From NCBI RefSeq assembly GCF_019931755.1, contig NZ_CP082918.1, positions 848,001 through 912,000 of the forward strand: a stretch of 64,000 nt of DNA. Direction: 5' to 3'. Positions 42,721-51,117 of this stretch are shown here, piece by piece. A program made the position numbers and the translations under genes. A model generated the notes under the pieces. It was given only the letters and a program-made list of their open reading frames with translations. It did not search any database and was not told the origin of the DNA. Each line of letters opens with the position of its first letter. Positions within the stretch are counted from its first letter, which is position 1. This stretch comes from Sutcliffiella horikoshii. GTDB taxonomy: Bacteria > Bacillota > Bacilli > Bacillales > Bacillaceae_I.

Positions 42721-44448
42721 ATGAATGATCGATATATCACACTGAGGGCCAATCTTCATCATTACAAAGGAAATCATTGTTATGAAGTAAAACTGGAGGA
42801 CCTGGATGGTATTTGGTTCTGTACGAGAAAGAATTCCAAGCGGATTCTAAAAAAACTCGAGAGAGCCGGACAACTCAAGTATCAGCCTGGCAGGGGAAGA
42901 GGAAATGCTTCTCAAATCACCTACCCAATTGAGTTCCAACAAGAGATGGATACGTACATAGAAGAGTGTGTAAATAGGGGTGATTTAGAAAGTATAGCTC
43001 AAGTTCTGCGGGTACCAATTCCAGAGCAGTGGGTGATGAATTTCTCTTTAGAGATACGTCAACTTCTGGGATTGAAGCGTGATGAAACGGTCTCAAGGGA
43101 TGTTTTGCATACCTTTAGAGCTCGGGACATCACAACCTTGGACCCATTACGTGTTTCGGTATCATTAGAAACCCATCTTATTGAATATCTGGGTGATACA
43201 CTTGTACGTTATAACAGGGAAGATGATTGTTTCGACCCTCATATTGCACATCATTTTGATGTAGCAAATAATAATAGAATATGGACATTTTATTTACGTA
43301 AAGCGGTAGCTTTTCATCATGGTGGGATTGTGACGAGCAGGGATATCGCGCATACAATCAACCGGATGAAAAACAGTCAGCATTCATACTCTTGGCTAGC
43401 AAGGAATATTACCAAGATTAAGTGTTCCCACCCATATAAGGTGGAGATTCACCTAGCGGAACCGAATCCATTCTTCTTGCGGTATCTGTCTGCTCCGCAT
43501 TTTTGCATCCTACCAGAAGATATAGAATTTAATGAATATCAATGGATTGGCACTGGACCTTTTCGACTAAAGGAAAGAACGGAGCACAAGTTAGTGTTGA
43601 TGGCTAATGATGTCTATTTCAAAGAGCGGCCGCTTATAGATGAAATTCACTTTTACAAAGTAACTCATGAGGCTGCTAAAATTGTCTATCTATCCAACAA
43701 AGAAGAAGTGGACAAGATTGAACCTAGAAAGCATAAAATTAAAGATGCAGGAATACGATTGCTTTCCTTTAACCTTTTACGCTCTAATGTTGTTAAACAG
43801 CATTCATTTAGAGAAGCAATCTACCATATTTTTAATGTGAGAAAGATGGCTAAAGAACTCGAGTGGGAGGTATTGGAAGCTAGAAGTTTTGAAATCGAGA
43901 AGGCTGGGCCGCAGCTTAGGGACCTTAGCAAAATTCCATATTTATTAAAAATTTCGGGATATAAGGGAGAGGCCTTGAATCTGTATCATTTTGTAAACCA
44001 GCATGCAGTTGTGGAAGCGGAGTGGTTGAAAAAAGAGGCATCAAAATACGAAATACTTTTAAATCTCCATCCGATTACTTTTCAAGAATTTACAGAAAAT
44101 GGAACGGAGCATGACATCGACTTATTAATTATGGGGTTATCTTTGTCCTTTGATAAGCATCTTGCATTTTCCTACGCTTTCCGCAACAAAGCGCTACTGT
44201 TCAATAGATTGTTTGATAGGAAGATAGATCGTTATATTCAGGAGATGTTGACGGCTTTTGAGCTAACAGAGGAGCGAACTAGAAGAGACGAAATAATGGA
44301 AGAGATGGAGCAGTATCTTCAAAAGGAACATGCCATTATTTTTTTGTATCATCCTATTGTGACAAGGGCACTAGATCCTATTATCCAGGACGTGGAATCC
44401 AACTCATTCGGGCACTTGGATTTTCGGAAGCTTTGGGTTAGGAGTTAA
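42721..44448 (+). CDS. SgrR-like regulator with solute-binding domain
   Basis: The 575-residue protein has an SgrR-type N-terminal winged helix (about 1-110, with WFCTRKNSKRILKKLERAGQ) fused to an extracytoplasmic-type SBP_bac_5 domain lacking a signal peptide (LDPLRVSVSLETHLIEYLGD, TFYLRKAVAFHHGGIVTSRD, WIGTGPFRLKE). The fusion would sense a small molecule inside the cell and control the divergent MFS gene. ATG 42721 follows AGGAAGGTG; an upstream in-frame ATG at 42694 has no site. It resembles B. subtilis YhjP. Confidence 0.85.
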   Translation: MNDRYITLRANLHHYKGNHCYEVKLEDLDGIWFCTRKNSKRILKKLERAGQLKYQPGRGRGNASQITYPIEFQQEMDTYIEECVNRGDLESIAQVLRVPIPEQWVMNFSLEIRQLLGLKRDETVSRDVLHTFRARDITTLDPLRVSVSLETHLIEYLGDTLVRYNREDDCFDPHIAHHFDVANNNRIWTFYLRKAVAFHHGGIVTSRDIAHTINRMKNSQHSYSWLARNITKIKCSHPYKVEIHLAEPNPFFLRYLSAPHFCILPEDIEFNEYQWIGTGPFRLKERTEHKLVLMANDVYFKERPLIDEIHFYKVTHEAAKIVYLSNKEEVDKIEPRKHKIKDAGIRLLSFNLLRSNVVKQHSFREAIYHIFNVRKMAKELEWEVLEARSFEIEKAGPQLRDLSKIPYLLKISGYKGEALNLYHFVNQHAVVEAEWLKKEASKYEILLNLHPITFQEFTENGTEHDIDLLIMGLSLSFDKHLAFSYAFRNKALLFNRLFDRKIDRYIQEMLTAFELTEERTRRDEIMEEMEQYLQKEHAIIFLYHPIVTRALDPIIQDVESNSFGHLDFRKLWVRS

Positions 44449-44608
44449 TAAAATGAGAAAAACGCAGGATAGCAAGAAATAAGTACTCTATGAAACATAA
44501 CTAATGGGACGGTTCTAGCATTCCTTAAATATTTGAAGAAGGAAGCAGTTGAACCGGCCACTTTTTTGGAAATTGTTGTTGTTTAATGGTCTCATTTTTT
44601 TCTATTAA

Positions 44609-44764
44609 TTATGGAGATTTTTTCAATAACTTAATGATTACTTCATTTTGTTTAATAATGACTTCGTTCTGTTTGCTTGTTTTATGTAGGCCTTTTGATA
44701 TTTTAGGTAGGTAGTATAATACCAAGATACCAGCGATTAAAAGTAAAAGAACTATTATTTCCAA
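44609..44764 (-). CDS. Small single-pass membrane protein (DUF4083-like)
   Basis: This 51-residue frame on the minus strand starts with TTG at 44764, nine bases after GAGGAG. Residues 1-19 are a strongly hydrophobic helix (MEIIVLLLLIAGILVLYYL), followed by basic and coiled-coil residues with the repeat KQNEVII. It resembles the small protein at 60785. The rest of the 44449-44896 gap shows no other gene, repeat or strong signal. Confidence 0.5.
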   Translation of the reverse strand: MEIIVLLLLIAGILVLYYLPKISKGLHKTSKQNEVIIKQNEVIIKLLKKSP

Positions 44765-44896
44765 TGATTTCAACTCCTCAAAGCTTATCTTGCTTAAATA
44801 CGAAAATTAAATGACTAGACAACTGCTGTAGTCCTTATATCTATACATTACGGTAGCATAAACTATTTATGAAGAACAGAGGAGGTGATTAAGAAT

Positions 44897-45406
44897 ATGA
44901 AAAATCATATTTTTGAATCTGAACGATTGATATTAAGAGTTTTAGATAGTGGAGATGTACAGTACCTTAAGAGAATTTGGGGGGATGAAGAAGTTATGGG
45001 GCTCTGTTTAGGTGCCACTTCTCACGAAAAACTCCCCAATATAATTGAATTTTACAAGAAGTGTGAAGTAGACAAGGGCTTATCAGTGTATGCGGTTGTT
45101 GAAAAATATTCTGGAAATGTCATTGGCACTGCAGGCTTCAATGTGGCAGATTCCTTAGAGAAAGTGGAGCTTATTTATCATTTTGTTAAAGAGTCTTGGG
45201 GAAAGGGCTATGCTTCAGAAGCCGCTAGGGCGTGCTTGGAAATCGCAAAACGTAACCATGCAGTAAGATGTGTCTTTGCTTCTGTAGATGCAGCCAATAA
45301 GAATTCCTTAAAGGTATTAGAAAAAATAGGGTTTGAGTATAAGGGAATGAAGTGGTTTGAGGATACTCAACAAGAGGAGCCTTATTACGAACAAACGCTG
45401 ACGTAA
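44897..45406 (+). CDS. GNAT N-acetyltransferase (RimJ-like)
   Basis: The 169-residue enzyme has N-terminal FESERLILRVLDSGDVQYLK and acetyl-CoA region YHFVKESWGKGYASEAARA, then NKNSLKVLEKIGFEYKG. The first part looks like ribosomal-protein or small-molecule acetyltransferases. ATG 44897 has GGAGGTGA upstream at about 10 bases; GTG 44885 overlaps that site. Substrate unknown. Confidence 0.88.
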   Translation: MKNHIFESERLILRVLDSGDVQYLKRIWGDEEVMGLCLGATSHEKLPNIIEFYKKCEVDKGLSVYAVVEKYSGNVIGTAGFNVADSLEKVELIYHFVKESWGKGYASEAARACLEIAKRNHAVRCVFASVDAANKNSLKVLEKIGFEYKGMKWFEDTQQEEPYYEQTLT

Positions 45407-45629
45407 GCTGAATTAGCCAACTCTTATTTAATGATAGAATACATGAAATTGCCATAAATAGAGATAGTAATAATCTTCTCAAGAGTGTAAAATTATCTCA
45501 AATCAATTCGATTTAATTTATGTTAACAGGGGGAAAGAACGACACATAGAATACAGTTGACTATCGTTGCATAGAGTTCAGGTTATTTTTTCAGAATATT
45601 AATAACACTATAAAAGAGGTTGATGTTAG

Positions 45630-46283
45630 TTGACGAAGGATACAAGAGATTTAACTGTTAAGGAACAGACTATTTTCCCTCATGTTGGCAATAAAATAAA
45701 AACAGAAGATAGAGAGATAGCTATCATTGCACGAATGGAAGAGCCGCTTGTTGTTGTACTTGCAAATGTCCTTAGCGATGAGGAATGTGATGCGCTGATT
45801 CAATTGTCCAAGGATAAGATGAAGCGTTCAAAAGTTGCTAATGGCATGGAAGTGGATGCTATTAGGACAAGCAGCAGTACTTTTTTCCAAGAAGGCGAAA
45901 ATGAGCTTGTGTCTCGTATTGAAAAAAGAGTTTCACAGATTATGAATGTACCTGTGGAACATGGGGAAGGTTTACAAATCCTTAACTATCAAGTTGGCCA
46001 GGAATATAAAGCGCACTTTGATTTCTTCAAGTCTTCCAACAAGCCGGTAAGCAACCCCCGTATCAGTACACTAGTCATGTACCTGAACGATGTGGAAGAA
46101 GGCGGAGAAACGTATTTTCCTAAGCTGAAATTGTCAGTTTCCCCACAAAAGGGAATGGCAGTTTACTTTGAGTATTTTTACGACAATCAAGAACTGAATG
46201 AATTGACCTTACACGGCGGATCACCTGTCGTGGTTGGGGATAAATGGGCGGCAACGCAGTGGATGAGAAGGAAGAAATACTAG
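45630..46283 (+). CDS. Prolyl-4-hydroxylase-type 2-oxoglutarate/Fe(II) dioxygenase
   Basis: The 217-residue enzyme has Fe(II) ligands His129 and Asp131 (YKAHFDFF) and His195 (LTLHGGSP), with Lys205 (GDKWAATQW) for 2-oxoglutarate. It closely resembles the B. anthracis collagen-type prolyl-4-hydroxylase over its full length as I recall that sequence (NVLSDEECDALI, ILNYQVGQEYK, LVMYLNDVEEGGETYFPKL). Likely substrates are proline residues in proteins such as collagen-like exosporium filaments or EF-Tu, by analogy. It starts with TTG after GAGGTTGATG. It is monocistronic. Confidence 0.93.
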   Translation: MTKDTRDLTVKEQTIFPHVGNKIKTEDREIAIIARMEEPLVVVLANVLSDEECDALIQLSKDKMKRSKVANGMEVDAIRTSSSTFFQEGENELVSRIEKRVSQIMNVPVEHGEGLQILNYQVGQEYKAHFDFFKSSNKPVSNPRISTLVMYLNDVEEGGETYFPKLKLSVSPQKGMAVYFEYFYDNQELNELTLHGGSPVVVGDKWAATQWMRRKKY

Positions 46284-46388
46284 AATTTGATGGCGCTGAT
46301 CTCTTTGGAGGTTGGCGTTATTTCATGTTTATGAGTAAGTTTGACCACAAAAAAGGTCCAGCAACGATTTTGTTATAGCTTTTTTCAA

Positions 46389-46472
46389 AATACTGTCGGA
46401 TGTGTAATGAATACTGTCCAAAACTCATCAAATACCGTCGGAAATCACTATAATACAAGCCGTTCGACAAAC
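46389..46472. repeat. Tandem array F: four 21-bp units
   Basis: AATAC(T/C)GTC or a variant begins at 46389, 46410, 46431 and 46452, 21 bp apart. The last copy is degenerate. It lies between the dioxygenase and the Nudix genes; the remainder of that 275-bp gap shows nothing distinct. Confidence 0.65.
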
Positions 46473-46558
46473 GCTCCAAGGATCCGACACAAGCTCCCGG
46501 AAACTTATCCCTCGACCAATACGTCATATAAATATAATAGAAAAGGACTGATACTAAA

Positions 46559-47026
46559 GTGGACTACATAACACACCTAAGATCAATGGTAGGCAACGAA
46601 AACGTAATAATGGTAGTTGCTGGAGCATTTGTTTTTGACTCAGATGGAAAGCTCCTTTTACAACAACGGACAGATAATGCACAGTGGGGCCTGCCTGGAG
46701 GCTTCATGGAGCTTGGTGAGAACATAACTGATGCGGCACGAAGAGAAGTCCAAGAAGAAACTGGTCTCCATTTAGAACAGCTTGAGCTTTTCGGAATCTA
46801 CTCAGGACCAGAGTATGATAAGACATTCGCAAACGGAGACCAAGTCTCTTTAGTACAAGTACTTTTTACTTGTAAGCGATATAGCGGAGAACTAGTCACA
46901 AGTAACGATGAGTCACTAAAAAATGAATTTTTTCATCTAGATAGTTTACGGGAAAATATCTTTACCGAGCATCAAGTATTCATTGAGGATCTTGTGACAA
47001 AACAGATCCTCCCCATTGTTAAATAA
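46559..47026 (+). CDS. Nudix hydrolase, first of a tandem pair
   Basis: The 155-residue protein has Nudix box GGFMELGENITDAARREVQE followed by ETGL. It shares FANGDQV with its neighbour (FGI.SGPEYDKTFANGDQ here), and the two are probably an old tandem duplication. It starts with GTG after AAAGGA. It resembles ADP-ribose or GDP-mannose type Nudix enzymes; the substrate is unknown. Confidence 0.9.
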   Translation: MDYITHLRSMVGNENVIMVVAGAFVFDSDGKLLLQQRTDNAQWGLPGGFMELGENITDAARREVQEETGLHLEQLELFGIYSGPEYDKTFANGDQVSLVQVLFTCKRYSGELVTSNDESLKNEFFHLDSLRENIFTEHQVFIEDLVTKQILPIVK

Positions 47027-47044
47027 AGGAGAGGTGGAAACCTA

Positions 47045-47506
47045 GTGCCTATTTCAGATTATTACCGTAAGTTACGTGAAAAAGTGGGGACCGACCTCCT
47101 GCTTCTCCCGAGTGTTGCAGCAGTCATCAGAAATGAAAAATCGGAAATATTGTTTCAATATCCTAGGAACAGTGAGTACTGGAGTTTGCCAGCGGGTGCC
47201 ATTGAACCAGGAGAATCACCAGCTGAAGCAGTAGTGAGGGAAGTACGGGAAGAAACAGGTCTGACAATAGAGCCGATCAACATCATTGGTGTTTTTGGCG
47301 GGGAGAAGTTTCGTCACATTTATGCAAACGGAGATCAAGTAGAATACCAAGTAACCATATATGAGTGCAAAATAGTTAGTGGTACCTTGGAAGCGATGGA
47401 TGGAGAGTCGGAGAGGTTGCAGTATTTTAAAGAAGACAACATTCCAAAACTCGCGTTGTCGTATCCAGATGGGGTATTTAAAGCAAATTTAGAACGGGGC
47501 TGTTAG
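47045..47506 (+). CDS. Nudix hydrolase, second of a tandem pair
   Basis: The 153-residue protein has Nudix box GAIEPGESPAEAVVREVREE followed by TGL, with the IGVFGGEKFRHIYANGDQVE segment matching its upstream paralogue. It starts with GTG after AGAGGTGG and its stop overlaps the GTG start of the next gene. Confidence 0.9.
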   Translation: MPISDYYRKLREKVGTDLLLLPSVAAVIRNEKSEILFQYPRNSEYWSLPAGAIEPGESPAEAVVREVREETGLTIEPINIIGVFGGEKFRHIYANGDQVEYQVTIYECKIVSGTLEAMDGESERLQYFKEDNIPKLALSYPDGVFKANLERGC

Positions 47507-47973
47507 TGTTGAAAAAAAGTATGTCTTTATTGGGGATTTGTATTGTTTTTACTTTCCTGCTAGTTGCGTGTTCTATGGAGGAAGGGAAAACGGCTGTTGT
47601 GAACGAGGATATAAAAGAAGCTGTAGTATATGACGCTGAAGAAGTCATTGAACAAGTTGTGATTAATGAGATGGAGAGCTTCTCAGAAGTGAAAGGCTCA
47701 TCTGAAAAGACACTAACAAATAAAGAAGATATTAAAATTATTCAAGATGCATTCTTGAATGCAAACAAAGAACCTGGTGTAGCTGATATGTCAGATCCTC
47801 ACTATAAATTGTTGGTGGGTGATAATTCATACTACCTTTGGATTCACGAATCCTCAGGAACAATTATGAACAGGAAGGATACCCATGTCATATATTCTTT
47901 TTCCGAGGAAGCAGCACAAGGTGTATATAAATTATTGGATAGAATGTACGGGGGGAATAACAATGACCAATAA
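47506..47973 (+). CDS. Unknown lipoprotein
   Basis: The 155-residue lipoprotein has a signal ending in lipobox LLVACS, then an acidic N-terminal stretch and a compact beta-rich domain (DPHYKLLVGDNSYYLWIH, HVIYSFSEEAAQGVYKLLD). It resembles short YhfM-like lipoproteins in layout, but this is not certain. It starts with GTG overlapping the Nudix stop and ends overlapping the next gene. Confidence 0.65.
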   Translation: MLKKSMSLLGICIVFTFLLVACSMEEGKTAVVNEDIKEAVVYDAEEVIEQVVINEMESFSEVKGSSEKTLTNKEDIKIIQDAFLNANKEPGVADMSDPHYKLLVGDNSYYLWIHESSGTIMNRKDTHVIYSFSEEAAQGVYKLLDRMYGGNNNDQ

Positions 47974-48355
47974 ATTCTACATAGCATCAAGCTTCAGCAA
48001 TATAGAAAAAGTGCGAGAAGTAAGTAGTCTTCTCAAAAATAAAGGCTTCATCCAAACCTATGATTGGACCCAAAACGAACGCGCCGCCACTTTAGAGGAT
48101 CTAAAAGAAATCGGCGAGAAGGAACGTATTGCAGTGCTAGAAGCAGACTTTCTCATCGTCTTATTGCCTGCCGGAAAAGGCAGTCATATAGAATTCGGGA
48201 TTGCCCTTGGTCAAGGAAAGAAAATATATTTGTTTTCCGAGAATGATGATATAGATAACTTTGAAACAACCAGCACATTTTATCATTTAGACAACGTTGA
48301 AAAGATTGTGGGGACTGTAGAAGAACTTATGGAGAAGATAAAACAATACAATTGA
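47963..48355 (+). CDS. Nucleoside 2-deoxyribosyltransferase-like protein
   Basis: The 130-residue protein has KFYIASSFSNIEKVREV, the catalytic-type region VLEADFLIVLLPAGKGSHIE with a Glu in SHIEFGIALGQGK, and IYLFSE. This matches the nucleoside 2-deoxyribosyltransferase fold, which exchanges or cleaves nucleobases. ATG 47963 follows GGGGGA. It overlaps the lipoprotein gene by 11 bp. With two Nudix enzymes upstream, a role in clearing modified nucleotides is plausible. Confidence 0.8.
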   Translation: MTNKFYIASSFSNIEKVREVSSLLKNKGFIQTYDWTQNERAATLEDLKEIGEKERIAVLEADFLIVLLPAGKGSHIEFGIALGQGKKIYLFSENDDIDNFETTSTFYHLDNVEKIVGTVEELMEKIKQYN

Positions 48356-48475
48356 ATACCTACCCCACTATAAATTTCCATAAACACGACACATCTCCCA
48401 GCAACCCTACCATCTTTTATTTAGTAAAATAAGGATATAAAGATAAATCCTAACAGGTGAAAAGAGGAGATGTGG

Positions 48476-48964
48476 TTGGGGACTAACCTGAATTCTAAAA
48501 AGTTTTTATTCTATTTTTTTGGAGGCTATATATTCTTGATTGTGGCGCTCATCTTTTTTTCTTCTTCCGCGGATCTTACCGGTGGAGGTAGCACGGAAGA
48601 TCTTGTGCAGTCGTTTGAAGAGGGGATGGCGCATACGGAGAAAAAGAACGAGGAGAAAGCGGAAAAAGAGCCGCTATGGGATGTACCGAACCATATTGCT
48701 GCTCCAATCCTCATCATGGCATCCATACTCGATATTGTCATAATCCTCCTTTGGGCGCGTACCGAGAACAGAAAGCGAGAGGCTCAAGAAGCTGGAAACA
48801 TTCCTGTAAAGAAGAGGTGGACAGATAGCAAGTGGTTCTGGCATATCATAGCATTGGGAATTGTTCAGCCGAAGAATGGTAGAATAGTAGTTAATTGGCG
48901 CAATCTAGTGGCAGCTTTTGTGCTGTTGACCATATTGAAATTTGCTATTTTAGACCAACTGTAA
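48476..48964 (+). CDS. Unknown membrane protein
   Basis: The protein of about 162 residues has one N-terminal TM helix, a charged Glu/Lys loop (about residues 40-68), a second TM (about 75-93) and a third at the C-terminus. TTG 48476 has GAGGAG at good spacing; ATG 48470 touches that site. No family recognised. It lies 17 bp before the SGNH hydrolase. Confidence 0.6.
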   Translation: MGTNLNSKKFLFYFFGGYIFLIVALIFFSSSADLTGGGSTEDLVQSFEEGMAHTEKKNEEKAEKEPLWDVPNHIAAPILIMASILDIVIILLWARTENRKREAQEAGNIPVKKRWTDSKWFWHIIALGIVQPKNGRIVVNWRNLVAAFVLLTILKFAILDQL

Positions 48965-48981
48965 AAACGGAGGTATCTTCC

Positions 48982-49662
48982 ATGAAAATCGCATGCATCG
49001 GGGACAGTTTAACAGAGGGGAGACCAGGCGTTTCCTTCTTTAACATATTAATAAAGAAATACCCAGACATAAAATTCGTCAATCTTGGAAAGGCTGGCGA
49101 AACGGTTAAGAGTTTACATACAAGACTGAGCAAAAATAAATTAGATCAAGATTATGATCTTGCTTTTCTATGGATTGGTGTCAATGATATATACTCAAGA
49201 CTTTTAAAAGTACAGGCTCAACCCATCACTAGAAATTCAGAAGAGTTCCGGGAATTCTACGAACATGTACTAGAATTAGTCATGCAATCTTCCAAAAAGG
49301 TGGTGGTCGTTTCTCCAGCTTTGATTGGGGAAAATATCAATTCTTCGAACAGAGGATTGCTAAATCTTTCTATGATAATAAAAGAAATGTCACAAGAGCA
49401 TAAGAATACTACATTTATTGATTTGCACCAATCATTTACAGAACAACTAGAAACTTTGCGCACAACAGACTACCTCAGTACAAGCGTAGGAAGGTTAGTA
49501 AAGGATGTATTTTTCTATAAAAGTCCGAAGCGTGTAGACCGGCTGGCAGAGGAGCGAGGACTGCATTTAACCCTGGACGGCATCCATCTGAACAGTAAGG
49601 GTGCAAATATTGTGGTGGATAAATATAGTCAGATAATAGAAGGGTTTCAATCTAATAACTAG
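48982..49662 (+). CDS. SGNH/GDSL-family hydrolase
   Basis: The 226-residue enzyme has block I IACIGDSLTEG (Ser8), block II NLGKAGETV, block III IGVNDIYS and block V LDGIHLNSKGAN with the catalytic Asp/His. It has no signal peptide, so it is an intracellular esterase or lipase. ATG 48982 follows CGGAGGT; longer in-frame starts lie inside the previous gene and are unsupported. Confidence 0.9.
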   Translation: MKIACIGDSLTEGRPGVSFFNILIKKYPDIKFVNLGKAGETVKSLHTRLSKNKLDQDYDLAFLWIGVNDIYSRLLKVQAQPITRNSEEFREFYEHVLELVMQSSKKVVVVSPALIGENINSSNRGLLNLSMIIKEMSQEHKNTTFIDLHQSFTEQLETLRTTDYLSTSVGRLVKDVFFYKSPKRVDRLAEERGLHLTLDGIHLNSKGANIVVDKYSQIIEGFQSNN

Positions 49663-49749
49663 GAACATAAAGAGGATGTGCTCTCTTCATATTTTCTGCA
49701 AACTTTTTGGGTACACTATTTGTATAGAACTCAAAGGAGGTTGTATTAC

Positions 49750-50349
49750 ATGAAAAAAAGAAAGCTATTAGGAGCACTAACCATGGCAGCGGCCATCACA
49801 TTATCCGGCTGTGCAGCAGGTGATAATGAAGAGGCAGCGCCAAACAATAATCAAGCAAATAATGCAGAAGAAGAAGAATCCCATGATGGTGGACACGGTG
49901 ATCACTCTGGCATGGATATGTCCGGTTCAGGTGAGGTTCCTGAAGGGTTGAAAGAAAAAGAAAATCCAACTTTTGAAGTAGGCAGCACTGCTACCATTAC
50001 AGAAGCTCATATGCCTGGTATGGAAGGTGCAGAGGCAACCATTGTAGGAGCCTATGAAACAACGGTCTACTCCATTTCATATGACCCGACAGATGGCGGG
50101 GAACGAGTGGAAGATCATAAGTGGATTATCCATGAGGAAGTAAAGGATGCTCAAGAAGAGCCATATGAAGTTGGCGATGAAGTAGAAGTGGACGCGGATC
50201 ATATGGAGGGCATGCAAGGAGCTACTGCAACGATCGACTCTGCGGAAGAAACTACGGTTTATATGGTGGACTTTACCCTCACTGACAGCGGAGAAGAAGT
50301 GACGAATCATAAATGGGTGACCGAGAGTGAGTTGTCAAAAGAAGAATAG
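49750..50349 (+). CDS. ydhK: YdhK-like lipoprotein, two DUF1541 repeats
   Basis: The 199-residue lipoprotein has lipobox LSGC, an acidic His-rich linker (ESHDGGHGDHSGMDMSGSG) and two DUF1541 repeats (HMPGMEGAEATIVGAYETTV and HMEGMQGATATIDSAEETTV). The His/Met-rich parts suggest copper or another metal. It starts after AAAGGAGG. A two-component system is convergent downstream, separated by a terminator. The symbol follows the B. subtilis homologue. Confidence 0.88.
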   Translation: MKKRKLLGALTMAAAITLSGCAAGDNEEAAPNNNQANNAEEEESHDGGHGDHSGMDMSGSGEVPEGLKEKENPTFEVGSTATITEAHMPGMEGAEATIVGAYETTVYSISYDPTDGGERVEDHKWIIHEEVKDAQEEPYEVGDEVEVDADHMEGMQGATATIDSAEETTVYMVDFTLTDSGEEVTNHKWVTESELSKEE

Positions 50350-50357
50350 AAAGTAAA

Positions 50358-50403
50358 AAAGCTTGTAGAAAGGTCTACTCAATGACCTTTCTCAAGCTTT
50401 TTT
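50358..50403. terminator. Strong terminator, probably bidirectional
   Basis: AAAGCTTG and CAAGCTTT enclose a second stem AGAAAGGTC/GACCTTTCT, followed by TTTTTTC. It lies between the ydhK-like gene and the convergent regulator. Confidence 0.85.
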
Positions 50404-50433
50404 CTTTGGCAATTTTAAGGGTTGTATTTCTTT

Positions 50434-51117
50434 TTATTGATCATTCCATCTATACCCCACTCCCCAGATGGTCTCAAGGTACTTATCTACTTCAAACCCT
50501 GAGTTCCGCAACTTACTTCGGAGGTTTCTGATATGCGAGTCAATGGTCCGGCTTTCTGTCTCTGCGTCGAACTCCCATAAGGACATAATGAGATGCTCTC
50601 TTGAAAATACTTTATCCTGGTTTAAAAGGAATGTTTCAAGTAGCGCAAATTCTTTTGGTGTGACTGAAATTTTCTCACCGTTATATTGTACGTGAAAGGA
50701 CGACGTGTCAAGAACCAGCCCTTTGAAGCGCAAAGAATAAGTAGGGGGGTCAATCACTCTTGTCCGCCTCATCACCGCTTCCATTCTTGCGATAAGTTCT
50801 TCTTCATTAAACGGCTTTGCTACGTAGTCATCTGCTCCAGCTTGAAGGCCCCTTACAATGTCATCTTTATCGTTTCTGGCAGTAAGCATGATCACAGGGA
50901 TATTGGAAAATTCTCTGATTTCTTTCAAGGTGTCCCACCCATCCATTACTGGCATCATGATGTCCAGTAAAACAATATCCGCTTCTTCTTTTTTCAGAAA
51001 TGTGAGTGCATCCCTACCTGACTGAAATTGAATGCACTCATACTGATATGGAGTCAGGTAAAGGGTTAACAGGTCAAGCATTCTTTTTTCATCATCAATC
51101 AGTAGAATTCTTGTCAT
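50434..51117 (-). CDS. OmpR/PhoB-family response regulator
   Basis: The 227-residue protein has a receiver with Asp52 (VLLDIMMPVMDGW), Thr in IMLTARN and Lys in DYVAKPFNEEEL, and a winged helix (FALLETFLLNQDKVFSREHL, IDSHIRNLRSKL, WGVGYRWN). ATG 51117 follows AAGGAG. It overlaps its kinase gene by 23 bp. The regulated genes are unknown, but the ydhK-like and Csp-like genes nearby are candidates. Confidence 0.93.
   Translation of the reverse strand: MTRILLIDDEKRMLDLLTLYLTPYQYECIQFQSGRDALTFLKKEEADIVLLDIMMPVMDGWDTLKEIREFSNIPVIMLTARNDKDDIVRGLQAGADDYVAKPFNEEELIARMEAVMRRTRVIDPPTYSLRFKGLVLDTSSFHVQYNGEKISVTPKEFALLETFLLNQDKVFSREHLIMSLWEFDAETESRTIDSHIRNLRSKLRNSGFEVDKYLETIWGVGYRWNDQ

Noticed and set aside
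46559..48355. Phage-defence island built on Nudix/NDT genes
   Set aside because: No helicase, nuclease, TIR, reverse transcriptase or other defence partner is present, so only a nucleotide clean-up role is suggested.
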